Of a DNA stretch of 64,000 nucleotides, positions 49,085 to 57,611 are shown piece after piece. This stretch comes from Hallerella sp964587155. GTDB lineage: Bacteria > Fibrobacterota > Fibrobacteria > Fibrobacterales > Fibrobacteraceae. The first letter of the stretch is position 1. Every line of letters begins with the position of its first letter. The stretch spans positions 1-64,000 of the forward strand of contig CAZPKF010000005.1 in assembly GCA_964587155.1 (NCBI GenBank). The letters run 5' to 3'. The notes under the pieces were generated by a model, which searched no databases, was not told where the DNA came from, and saw only the letters and a program-made list of their open reading frames with translations. A program made the position numbers and the translations under genes.

Positions 49085-49330
49085 CCAGACTTTACGAAAG
49101 AATGCGTAATCCGGAATTAGGAATAAGACGTGACGACTAAATTCTAAAAGCTCTCCTTGATGGGGTTTCTAACAGAATCCTTTTCTTCAAGTGGGGTGAA
49201 TTTTGCACGATGTTTACGTCCAAGGTGTTCCTGTTTTCGTAGAAAGGGGCTTTGTTCAAAATGGAGCGAAATACAGACTCTACCGGGTCTTTACCCCGAC
49301 AAAAGGAGAGTGAAAAGAACATTCGCCATC
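49085..49330 (+). repeat. Diverged interspersed repeat, copy 2
   Basis: Plus-oriented copy. Preamble CGTAATCCGGAATTAGG (49105-49121) is followed ~85 bases later by the core at 49199-49220, identical over 22 bases to copy 3. Between them GGGGTTTC, AAC and CCTTTTCT match copy 1. The aligned frame reads ILHDVYVQGVPVFVE and on to a TGA at about 49312, with no start. The remainder of 48976-49454 holds no gene I can support. Confidence 0.6.
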
Positions 49331-49454
49331 CTCTCCCCACTAAAATCAATGCCAAAAGGATTTTTAAAACATCCCGTCCAACTGATGATTTTTTCGTTTA
49401 TACAAAAAATCGGCCCGCATTTTACGGACCGACCATTTTCAACAACCAAATATT

Positions 49455-50555
49455 TTAATCGCCGTCGATACAGCGGACGGAATATCCGTTTTCGCGATTT
49501 GGAGCCAGTTCGCGGACCATGTTGTCGCCCATCCGTCCAAGGACCCAAAGCCAAATCGTTTCATTGCGACCGTTTTGAGAACTCCAGAACGCCGTGTATT
49601 CCCCCATTTCCACATAGCGGTGTCCGCGGCCAACTACTTCGCGCCGTCCCGAGCCAAACGCGGTGAATCCATAATCATCGGTTCCGCCGCCGCCCTGCCA
49701 GCCGGAGCGTGCCTTTAATTTAGATGCAAACGCTTCGCATTTTTGGACGCCGTCGTAACAGCCGGTCAGACCGGTCAACATATCTTGCCATTCCCTGTCG
49801 CGCGGCAAATGGAAGCCCTTGGGGCAAGCTTGCCTTGCGCCCTCCAACGAGTAAAGACGGCCACTCCGGTTGCAGTAAACGTCTTTGTCATCGTAGCACC
49901 AGGATTCTCCCGGAATGTTGTAATTCATATTTTGGGCAATCCAAGTGCGACCGTCAATTTTAATCGTCCGATACGTTTGACCGTCTCGTTTGTCCGTGAT
50001 AACGCCCGAATTGCGTTTGACTTCTGCAAAATGTTCCTGTTCCGCGATCCGGTATTCGGCCATTCTATCGCGTTGTTTTTTTTCAACTTTTTCCCGATTT
50101 TTCTGCCACCATTTTTGAGCAGCAGCGTTTTTGAATTTGACCCGAAGATTTCGGAGTGCATAAACTTCATCGCCACATGCAATATCAACGCCTTTGATAT
50201 CTACGACAAGCTCTTCCTTGCCAAAGGTTTGCGGACCGGCGACATAAGAGATCCAAGCTTCACGCGTTTTGTTGCAGAGCCCGTAAAAACGCTTATTTTC
50301 AATGGTGTCTGCAGCAACTTTCATTTCACCGGAAACGGCAAAATCAAAATTGCCCCCTTTGACAGAAAACGAAACCGGCTGCTTTTCCCCAAAATATTCA
50401 TAGGTGAAAAAACGGACCTGGCCAACGATAGGCACGCTTTCGTATTCGCCCTTGCCTTCCGCATGAAAAATGGCGTCCCACGATTTCGGCGAAGCCGCAC
50501 CGATCGCTGTCAAAGCAGAGCAAATCGCCAAAACAAAAAATTTCATTGAATGCAT
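49455..50555 (-). CDS. Secreted FISUMP-domain protein
   Basis: 366 residues from the ATG at 50555 (AAGGAAA upstream), which opens a signal peptide cut near AIGAA. Residues about 25-160 are a beta-rich domain with a Cys pair, then a charged helix (about 160-190), then one FISUMP domain (about 195-366) with GQTYRTIKIDGRTWIAQNMNY-like sequence, GRLYSLEGARQACPKGFHLP and closing GYSVRCIDG. It is the last gene of a dapB-hemB-FISUMP run, starting one base after hemB. Such a coupling to biosynthetic genes is odd and may only reflect transcription. Confidence 0.92.
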   Translation of the reverse strand: MHSMKFFVLAICSALTAIGAASPKSWDAIFHAEGKGEYESVPIVGQVRFFTYEYFGEKQPVSFSVKGGNFDFAVSGEMKVAADTIENKRFYGLCNKTREAWISYVAGPQTFGKEELVVDIKGVDIACGDEVYALRNLRVKFKNAAAQKWWQKNREKVEKKQRDRMAEYRIAEQEHFAEVKRNSGVITDKRDGQTYRTIKIDGRTWIAQNMNYNIPGESWCYDDKDVYCNRSGRLYSLEGARQACPKGFHLPRDREWQDMLTGLTGCYDGVQKCEAFASKLKARSGWQGGGGTDDYGFTAFGSGRREVVGRGHRYVEMGEYTAFWSSQNGRNETIWLWVLGRMGDNMVRELAPNRENGYSVRCIDGD

Positions 50556-50556
50556 T

Positions 50557-51561
50557 TTAACTTTCCTTTCGAAGCAAACGAGCCGCTTCTTTTGCAAAAT
50601 AAGTCCAAATCATTTTCGCCCCGGCACGCTTGATGCTCAAAAGGCTTTCGATGACGATGCGATTTCTGTCCAACCATCCGTTTTCAAACGCCGCGCAAAG
50701 CATGGCGTATTCGCCACTCACCTGATAAGCGGCGACTGGGACTTCGGAAAAATCGGCGACTTCACGGAGAACGTCCAAATAATACCCAGCCGGCTTCACC
50801 ATCACAATGTCCGCACCTTCTTCAATGTCCAAAGCGACTTCACAAAGAGCCTCTTTGCAATTCGCCGGATCCATCTGATACGTTTTTTTATCCCCGGCTT
50901 TGGGTGCAGATTCCAAAGCGTCTCGGAATGGCCCGTAAAAAGCCGAAGCGTATTTAGCACTATACGCCATGATGGAGGTCTCTGTAAATCCCTCGGCATC
51001 CAACGCTTCGCGAATCGCTCCGATGCGACCGTCCATCATATCGGAGGGACACACGAAATCGGCCCCCGCCCGCGCATGGCAAAGCGCCATTTTGCAAAGT
51101 ACTTCCACGGTTTCATCGTTTAAAATTTTTCCATCCGAAGAGACAATCCCATCGTGCCCATCAATATTGAAAGGATCCAAGGCGACATCCGTCATCACGA
51201 CAATTTCTGGAAATTTCTCTTTGAGTTTCCGGACGCAAGTCGGCACAAGACCTTCGGGATTAAAGCTTTCCGAACCCGTGCGATCCTTTTTGCTTTCGTC
51301 TATCGACGGAAACGGCGCAAACGCCCGAACGCCCATCGCCACGCATTCTTCGACCTCTTTCAAAAGAACGTCAACCGTTTTGCGGGTCATTCCCGGCATC
51401 GATGGAATCGGTTCTTCTCTGTTTTCACCCTCCATGATGAAAACCGGATAAACCAAATCCCTGACGGAAAGTTCCGTTTCGCGGACAAGATCGCGGACCA
51501 CGGCGCTTTTCCGGTTTCGCCGAGGACGACGGTTCAAATTCAAAGAAAATTTCTGTTCCAT
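50557..51561 (-). CDS. hemB: Porphobilinogen synthase (delta-aminolevulinate dehydratase)
   Basis: 334 residues. It condenses two 5-aminolevulinates to porphobilinogen for haem and corrinoids. The two active-site Lys lie in MAYSAKYASAFYGPFRDA and VMVKPAGYYLDV. The metal segment reads DVALDPFNIDGHDG, with Asp where zinc enzymes have Cys, pointing to the Mg-type or metal-light class. CPSDMMDGRIGAIR is conserved. It lies 6 bases after dapB. Confidence 0.97.
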   Translation of the reverse strand: MEQKFSLNLNRRPRRNRKSAVVRDLVRETELSVRDLVYPVFIMEGENREEPIPSMPGMTRKTVDVLLKEVEECVAMGVRAFAPFPSIDESKKDRTGSESFNPEGLVPTCVRKLKEKFPEIVVMTDVALDPFNIDGHDGIVSSDGKILNDETVEVLCKMALCHARAGADFVCPSDMMDGRIGAIREALDAEGFTETSIMAYSAKYASAFYGPFRDALESAPKAGDKKTYQMDPANCKEALCEVALDIEEGADIVMVKPAGYYLDVLREVADFSEVPVAAYQVSGEYAMLCAAFENGWLDRNRIVIESLLSIKRAGAKMIWTYFAKEAARLLRKES

Positions 51562-51567
51562 AAATCC

Positions 51568-52398
51568 TCAGCGCATTTTTCCTGAACGGAGAACATCCAT
51601 CATGTCGAACGGCCGCGCATTTCCCTTGGCAAGTTCTTCGGCAAGGAAATTCACCGCATCGACAGAGCCTTCCGCATAAATTTTCCGTCCACAGACGTTG
51701 TGGCGAAATTCAAAATGAACCGTTCCATCGGCGCTGTCTAGCGAATACGTGTGGAAAGCATGTCCCGAAAGGTATTCTTCGGGAACGCCCATGCGCTCCA
51801 TGGACTCTTTGTCATTACGAACTTTTTCAATGCGGCTTTCGTCGAAATCGAGGCCCATATTTTCGAACGATTTCGCTACAGCCTTCGCCGTTCCACTTGT
51901 ATCGGCTTTGGTCTTTTGATGACTTTCTACAATGGAAAGTTTATAACCGTCAAATGCCGTGGGGAACGTTTTCGACAACCATTCAATCATCGCTTGGAAT
52001 GCGACAATCTGCTTTGCCATATTCGGCGCAATGACACTCGGATGATTGGATTCTTTTACCAAATTTTTCAACGCGTCGCGATCACCACCTGTCGTTCCCA
52101 TGACAAAGGGAATCCCATGCGCCACGTAAAATTTCGCATTGTCATTGACTGCAGTCGGATGCGTAAAGTCAACGGCAATCAATCCAGGATAAGCGGCGAG
52201 AACTTCACCAATGCGGTTTTCTCGATTGGAGGGTTTCAACAGTTGAATTTTTTTACCCGCCACTTCCGATTCGTTTTCCACAATCTGTTCCCCAGTCAAC
52301 GAAAACGGCACCAAGTTTAGTCCGCGCGCCACACAGGTTTCTGCGACAATTTTCCCCATATTTCCGGGGATGCCGTTTACCATTACAGATATCGTCAT
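51568..52398 (-). CDS. dapB: 4-hydroxy-tetrahydrodipicolinate reductase
   Basis: 276 residues. It reduces the cyclic intermediate toward diaminopimelate and lysine. The N-terminus has NGIPGNMGK as dinucleotide loop; GTTGGD, APNMAKQIV, and ESHQKTKADTSGTA with the catalytic Lys-containing loop are seen. The sequence is closer to the plant-like/Bacteroidota branch than to E. coli DapB. It is the first gene of the dapB-hemB run. Confidence 0.96.
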   Translation of the reverse strand: MTISVMVNGIPGNMGKIVAETCVARGLNLVPFSLTGEQIVENESEVAGKKIQLLKPSNRENRIGEVLAAYPGLIAVDFTHPTAVNDNAKFYVAHGIPFVMGTTGGDRDALKNLVKESNHPSVIAPNMAKQIVAFQAMIEWLSKTFPTAFDGYKLSIVESHQKTKADTSGTAKAVAKSFENMGLDFDESRIEKVRNDKESMERMGVPEEYLSGHAFHTYSLDSADGTVHFEFRHNVCGRKIYAEGSVDAVNFLAEELAKGNARPFDMMDVLRSGKMR

Positions 52399-52472
52399 AA
52401 AAAACTCCTTTTCTCAAAACTCGACACCGATCAAAGATAGAAAAGAAGTCGCCGTCAATTTCTTTGCCGAGA

Positions 52473-52988
52473 TTATCCCCAGCGGCAAACTGGACTACCG
52501 TTCCCGTCCTTTTTGATTCCACACAAAATCAGGATGAAATCCACCAACGAGAGGATGAATACGATAAAGGGACAAAGGGTACCCAGCAAGGCAAAGAACG
52601 GATTGACAAGCACGAAAAAGGGAAAGAGGAAAAGTCCGCCCCACAATGCCAAAGGCAAGATTTTCTGCCAAACATTTCCCAAATAAAAGTTGTGAACGCC
52701 AATCCAGCCAAAGAAAAAGCACAGAATCGCAGCCGCAGCCCGACTTTTTCCCGAAACATCGTCGAAAACGTCTGCGGAACCTTCTGCAGACTCCGCAAGA
52801 ACAACTGACGGCTTCTTTTCCGGAATAACAAGAGTTTCACCTTTTTCGGAAGTGAACACTTCTACAAAATTTCCAACGACAGGTTCAAATTCCAAAGAAG
52901 ATTTTTCTATGGTAAAAAATTTTCCTTCATTCTTTTCGGTCGAAAGATAAACTTTCCCCTCGGCTATTTTAATGATTTGCGCTTTCAT
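52473..52988 (-). CDS. TM2-domain membrane protein
   Basis: 171 residues from the ATG at 52988, which has GGGAAA upstream (in-frame earlier codons at 53015 overlap the lyase stop). Residues 1-75 form a soluble beta-rich domain; about 90-170 hold two to three helices with a TM2-type AAAILCFFFGWIGVHNFYLG opening. TM2 proteins are small membrane proteins of unclear role. It starts 23 bases after the pectate lyase stop and 74 bases before dapB. Confidence 0.85.
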   Translation of the reverse strand: MKAQIIKIAEGKVYLSTEKNEGKFFTIEKSSLEFEPVVGNFVEVFTSEKGETLVIPEKKPSVVLAESAEGSADVFDDVSGKSRAAAAILCFFFGWIGVHNFYLGNVWQKILPLALWGGLFLFPFFVLVNPFFALLGTLCPFIVFILSLVDFILILCGIKKDGNGSPVCRWG

Positions 52989-53011
52989 ATTTCCCAATAT
53001 AATTTTTTTCA

Positions 53012-54823
53012 TCACAAATCATGAGGGCCAACCATTTTTTGCACTTTCACCGGAACATCTGCCGCTTTGTCCAATGTATACAGATAAGGGACCGACGTCA
53101 ATTTGTCCGGATCTTTTAGCAACGTATAAGGATCCGTGGTAATATAACGTTCGCCGTAAATTTTTCCTTGTGCCGTACCATCCTGAGTTCCTGTCGTATT
53201 GTCGAAAATGTTGCCGCGCTGCAAAATAAACGCATAAACGTTGTACATAAACTGGATGGGATTATTTGTCTTTTTGAAATAGTTTCCCTCAATGAGAGCC
53301 GAACCATAAGAGCCCACGCCGATTCCGTAAAGATTTCCTGTTGTCGTATAATAATTGTTGTAAATATGGGCGTTTCCGTACATTACCCGAGGCATCCGTT
53401 CCTTGACAAGGTTTCCAAATAGACAGTGATGGTAAGTGACTTTCAATTTCCCAAAATCTTCCGGATGATTCGACGCTCCACTTCCAATTAGGGCGTTCAA
53501 CCGGTGCGGATGAGATTCCAGTGTATACCAGAAATGCACATAGGATACCGTAACGAAGCTGGCTTGCCCCGTAATGTCGAGGTTGCCGTCTTCTGCATCC
53601 CAAATATTCAAATGCGAAAGGAAAACGTTTGTCGATCCCCCGTTTACAGCAATGCCGTCACTGGGACCCGGATTCGGATAAGTTCCCTGAATATTCAAAT
53701 TGTAAACGATGACATTCTTTACGCCACTGATGGAAAGTCCTCCGTAAATCGTCGCCGAAGAATCTTTTCCCATAATGGTTTTGTTGCTTGCCACCTTTAA
53801 TCCGTAGCCATCCCCATCCGTTGTTTTAATCGTTCCTTTCACCACAACGACTTTTGCCTCTTTTGCCTGAACAGCCGATTTAAATGCCGCATAAGTGGAA
53901 ACAGTCACCGTGTCGCCGCCTGCGCCGCCTGTCGTTCCCCCATTCAACGAAGCATATCCGTCAACGGCAAATTCCGGCGTTTTTTCTTTGACGCAAATCG
54001 TCCCCGTCACCACCTTTTCCGGATAACCGCCTACAGTAGAAATCGTGTAATGGTAAACTCCCGTGTCGGAGGTCACCACACCCGAAAAGTTCACCACTTT
54101 TTTTGCAACGACAACGGTCGCCGTTACGCCCTGCGGCAAGCCTTCCACAAAAACGGAATCACAATGTTCAAAGGCAAAATTGAAGTCTTCTATGGCGTTT
54201 CCCTGCAAAACCGTCTGCGAAGAATCTCAGCTCCCCCGTTTTTTCAAAACAGGCTCGGGCAATCTGTCCAAAACAATCGTAATCGAGCTTGGAGAATCTC
54301 CAATAGGCGATTCATGCCGTTCAAAACCTTCTTTTTCAACGACCAACGTATCCGAAAGCGCAAACCCCGCTTTGGCCAAAAATACTGTTTTGCGATTTCC
54401 CAGTTGAACCTGCAACAGATAACGGGAATGATTTTTCAGATTCCCATTCAAATCGAATGCATGAACCCCGGCAGAAAGAGTCCGCGACAATTGGTAAAGA
54501 ACCCTTCCGTTCATGTCAAAAGCGGTCGCCTTGAAATCACAAAGTCCAACGGGAACTATTACGTTCAACCATCCATTTTGAAAGGAATGAGCGGCAGACT
54601 CCGAATTTTCGGGCAACGCAGTTGTTTCCGAAACTTTCAACTCCCACATTCCCAAGGCATCAGAATAAGCAAAAGAGCCGTTCTTTTTCAAAGAAATTTT
54701 CGCACTGTCGACGGGAACGCCCACCGAATCTTCGACAACACCTCGAACGAAAATGTCCAAAGCATTGGCAAATGACACGGCAAACAAAATGCTGGCAGCC
54801 AAAAACATTCTGATTAAACGCAT
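53012..54823 (-). pseudogene. Secreted pectate lyase (PL1-like) interrupted by one in-frame UGA
   Basis: The reading frame runs from an ATG at 54823 (AAGGAG upstream, signal peptide ending FANA) to 53012, 604 codons, but a single TGA lies at 54227-54229. The upstream part (198 codons) has a carboxypeptidase-regulatory-like beta domain and a segment like a sorting tail (FDMNGRVLY, YLLQVQLGNRK). It ends VLKKRGS. The downstream part continues in the same frame with DSSQTVLQGNAIEDFNF, an Ig-like domain with FSGVVTSDTGVYHYT, then a right-handed beta-helix pectate lyase (IMGKDSSATIYGG, DGIAVNGGSTNVFLSHLNI, WDAEDGNLDIT, and HPHRLNALIGSG). The join is typical of intact Fibrobacter pectinases, so one base change at TGA explains it. 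Read as a nonsense allele or readthrough case. Confidence 0.85.
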
Positions 54824-54947
54824 TGGAAACTCCTTTGAATTCCGTTTCAAAATCATCTGCAAAATTATTTTGCCAAATCCCGATTTTCAAAAGCCCTGAA
54901 AATTTCAGTTGTCCAAAGACAACCGGAAATTTTTCTAGTTTTAAATC

Positions 54948-55973
54948 ATGATGAACGAGAATCTTTCTGAACTTCGCAAACAGTTTGAAACAGAACTGGC
55001 GGAAACCAAATTGAACGTCAAAGAAGCCGTCGACGCGCTCCGCGTCAAGTGGCTTGGTAAAAAAGGCCAGATTACCGCCATGATGAAGCAAATGGCGGCG
55101 CTCCCCCCCGAAGAGCGCCCGTCGTTCGGAAAACTCGTCAACGAACTCAAGCAGAACGTTTCGGAACGCATCGACAAGGCCATCGAAGACGCCCGCCAAA
55201 AAGCCCTGGAAGCGGAACTGCAAAAAGGATGGACCGACACAAGCCTTCCGGGAAATGGCATTCCCGCCGGTTCCACGCATCCGGTTTACGACGTTCGCGA
55301 AGAAATCATCGACTTTTTTGCCCAAATGGGATTCGCCATTGATTCTGGCCGCGACATTGAAACGGATTGGTATAATTTCGAAGCGCTCAACACGCCGCCC
55401 GACCATCCTAGCCGCGACATGCAAGACACCTTTTACTTGGGCGACAGGCTCTTGCTGCGGACCCAAACTTCGGATACGCAAATCCATTACATGGAAACGC
55501 ACAAGCCTCCATTCCGTATGATTGCACCGGGGCACGTTTTCCGCGTTGACAACGATGCAACTCACGCGCCGATGTTTCAACAATGCGAAGGGCTTGTCGT
55601 CGATGAAACTATCACCTTTGCCCATTTGAAAGGCGTTCTCCAAATCTTCATGAACAAGCTTTTTGGAGAAGGCGTCAAAACGCGTTTCCGCCCGAGCTTT
55701 TTCCCGTTCACGGAACCTTCTGCCGAAATGGATGTCAGCTGTGTCTTCTGTGGCGGACACGGCTGCAAACGCTGCAAAGGCACCGGATGGATGGAAATCG
55801 GCGGCTGCGGTTCCGTAGATCCGAATGTTTTCAAAAACTGTGGGATCGATCCGGAAAAATACACGGGATTCGCATTCGGATTCGGTCTAGACCGCATTGC
55901 CATGCTCCGTCACGCCATTCCGGAAATCGGCCTCATCACATCAAACGACCAAAGATTCTTAAGCCAATTTTAA
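54948..55973 (+). CDS. pheS: Phenylalanyl-tRNA synthetase alpha subunit
   Basis: 341 residues. N-terminal coiled coil (1-85), then a class II catalytic core with HPVYDVREEIIDFFAQMGF, NFEALNTPPDHPSRDMQDTF, THAPMFQQCEGLVVDE, the motif-2 RFRPSFFPFTEPSAEMDV and motif-3 GFGLDRIAML. It charges tRNA-Phe as an alpha2-beta2 enzyme with PheT. pheT is not adjacent: a terminator follows and the next gene is a TetR regulator. Two ATGs in a row make the exact start uncertain by one codon. Strong codon bias. Confidence 0.98.
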   Translation: MMNENLSELRKQFETELAETKLNVKEAVDALRVKWLGKKGQITAMMKQMAALPPEERPSFGKLVNELKQNVSERIDKAIEDARQKALEAELQKGWTDTSLPGNGIPAGSTHPVYDVREEIIDFFAQMGFAIDSGRDIETDWYNFEALNTPPDHPSRDMQDTFYLGDRLLLRTQTSDTQIHYMETHKPPFRMIAPGHVFRVDNDATHAPMFQQCEGLVVDETITFAHLKGVLQIFMNKLFGEGVKTRFRPSFFPFTEPSAEMDVSCVFCGGHGCKRCKGTGWMEIGGCGSVDPNVFKNCGIDPEKYTGFAFGFGLDRIAMLRHAIPEIGLITSNDQRFLSQF

Positions 55974-56002
55974 AATTTCCAAAAGTACGTAGAGTTTTAC
56001 CC

Positions 56003-56030
56003 AATGCCGGAAGTTTCCGGCATTTTTCTT
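56003..56030 (+). terminator. Terminator of pheS
   Basis: AATGCCGG and CCGGCATT pair around a 6-base loop and are followed by TTTTTC, 30 bases after the stop. Confidence 0.88.
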
Positions 56031-56052
56031 TTGCAGCCGCTCCTCTTGATAA

Positions 56053-56068
56053 GTAAACGACCATTTAC
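56053..56068. promoter_or_regulatory. TetR operator candidate 1
   Basis: GTAAACGACCATTTAC has GTAAA/TTTAC ends in a 16-base dyad, 36 bases before the TetR start. A second copy lies 25 bases on. Confidence 0.5.
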
Positions 56069-56077
56069 TAGTTTAAG

Positions 56078-56093
56078 GTAAACAATCGTTCAC
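56078..56093. promoter_or_regulatory. TetR operator candidate 2
   Basis: GTAAACAATCGTTCAC is a 16-base imperfect dyad of the same length and start as site 1, ending 11 bases before the TetR ATG. Two like sites in the promoter region suggest autoregulation. Confidence 0.5.
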
Positions 56094-56103
56094 TTTTCAA
56101 AAT

Positions 56104-56730
56104 ATGAATAACACCAAAGAAAATATTTTGCAAACATCTCTACGGCTTTTCGCCCAAAACGGATATAGTTCCGTTTCAACAGGCGACATCGCCGGAGAAT
56201 TAGGGCTTTCCAAAGGAGCACTTTACAAGCATTACAAAAACAAACGCGACATTTTAGACAATCTAGTCAAACGGATGATACAAATCGACGAAGAACGTTC
56301 TAAGCAATTTTTTGTGCCCGAAAAAACGTTCCGAGATTGTCCGGAATCTTATTCTAAAATTTCGTGGGAAAACTTTCAAAACTTCGCCATTTCCCAATTT
56401 GATTTTTGGACAAAAGACCCATTTGCGTCCCTGTTTCGGAAAATGCTCGTTTTAGAACAATTCAAAGATGCCAAAATGGGAAATTTTCTTCAAGCTTGTT
56501 TGACCGCGGGACCTGTCAATTACGTCAAAGACATTTTCAAAAAAATGATTTCCAACGGCATTTTGAAAAAATCCGACCCGGAATTGCTCGCCATTGAATT
56601 TTACGCCCCACTTTATTTGCTGATTCATTTTCCAGAAAACGAACATGCGCAACAAAAACGGCGCAGACAATTGAAAAAATGGATTCAGCAGTTCCATTCA
56701 TTTCATTCCACAGCACCCCAACAGTTCTAA
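56104..56730 (+). CDS. TetR-family transcriptional regulator
   Basis: 208 residues. The N-terminal helix-turn-helix reads ILQTSLRLFAQNGYSSVSTG then LSKGALYKHYKNKRDIL, a standard TetR DNA-binding domain. Residues 60-200 are helical and would hold the ligand pocket. It precedes the UGA-broken methyltransferase gene by 5 bases, probably co-transcribed, and two candidate operators lie upstream. The ligand and targets are unknown. Confidence 0.95.
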   Translation: MNNTKENILQTSLRLFAQNGYSSVSTGDIAGELGLSKGALYKHYKNKRDILDNLVKRMIQIDEERSKQFFVPEKTFRDCPESYSKISWENFQNFAISQFDFWTKDPFASLFRKMLVLEQFKDAKMGNFLQACLTAGPVNYVKDIFKKMISNGILKKSDPELLAIEFYAPLYLLIHFPENEHAQQKRRRQLKKWIQQFHSFHSTAPQQF

Positions 56731-56735
56731 CCGTT

Positions 56736-57353
56736 ATGAAATTTGAAAAAAGCGAAAACTACAATACGCCCGAATGCCTGTCCAAAATAATGGGACCAAA
56801 TCCGGTCAAACTGACCGAGGAATTACTTTTCAATTTTCCCATTCCCGCAGGTTCTACCGTTTGCGATTTGGGAAGCGGACAAGGATTGACAAGCGTCTTT
56901 TTGACAAAAGAATACAACTTAACCGTTTACGCAATCGATTTATGAAGCGACCCGACAGAAAACCGCCAATTCTTCGATTCCATGGGATTAACGCCAAAAC
57001 AAATCATTCCCATCAAAGCCGATGCCGAAGCGTTGCCGTTTGATAAAGAATTTTTTGACGCCATCATTTGCACAGACTCTTACAATTATTTTGGACGGTT
57101 CGAAAATTATCTGGACGACAAATTATTACCTATTCTCAAAAAGGGCGGCATTCTCCTCATCGCCATACCCGGCATGAAAAAAGACCTCCATGCAAATTTG
57201 CCCGCAGAACTGTTGCTATCGTGGACACCTGAACAGCTCGATTATATTCACGACATTCCATATTGGACTCGGATTTTAGAAAAAAGCAGCGGAGCAAAAA
57301 TTTTATCCATCCGCGAAATTTCGCAAGTACGCATTTTTTACCTTACCCCTTGA
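56736..57353 (+). pseudogene. Class I SAM methyltransferase interrupted by one in-frame UGA
   Basis: The ATG at 56736 opens a frame running 205 codons to 57353, except for a single TGA at 56943-56945. Before it are the start and SAM loop (STVCDLGSGQG, then YAIDL). After it, in the same frame, SDPTENRQFFDSMGLT, AEALPFDKEFFDAIICTDSYNYF and LPILKKGGILLIAIPG complete the fold. Related methyltransferases read DLW at the broken site, so TGA replaces a Trp codon TGG by one base. It lies 5 bases after the TetR gene. Either inactive or made by UGA readthrough. Confidence 0.85.
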
Positions 57354-57433
57354 CGGAGTTTTTTTTCTTACTTTAAAAGAGCGGAGATAATTACATTCCG
57401 CAAAACCGCAGCGTACGCCGCAAAGGAAATATT

Positions 57434-57517
57434 ATGATTTGCACAGCAACACAAGAAGGAAGCTGGGTCGTTGTTTACGATGAAAGAGGATGGGAAATGT
57501 TTAGGAAAGAAGTTTGA
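57434..57517 (+). CDS. Candidate 27-residue small ORF
   Basis: An ATG at 57434 has AAGGAAAT 4 bases upstream and opens 27 codons to a TGA. The peptide is acidic with two Trp (GSWVVVYDERGW), and this GSW-VVxYDE pattern resembles small conserved peptides with repeated tryptophan strands; it may be a truncated member. The 57549 terminator follows. Low certainty. Confidence 0.35.
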   Translation: MICTATQEGSWVVVYDERGWEMFRKEV

Positions 57518-57548
57518 TAGGTAAATCCCTCTCATTTTCAAACCGTTT

Positions 57549-57574
57549 TCGTCGGCGCCATGCCGACGATTTTC
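57549..57574 (+). terminator. Terminator downstream of the small ORF
   Basis: TCGTCGGC/GCCGACGA stem with a 5-base loop and a T-rich tail (TTTTC). It also works in the other direction for the PorV-like gene only weakly. Confidence 0.7.
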
Positions 57575-57611
57575 ATTTATTTGTTTTTTCGCCAAATAAG
57601 ACGGAGATTTT

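Noticed and set aside
54227..54229. Selenocysteine at the pectate lyase UGA
   Set aside because: I see no SECIS-like hairpin just downstream, and pectate lyases are not selenoproteins.
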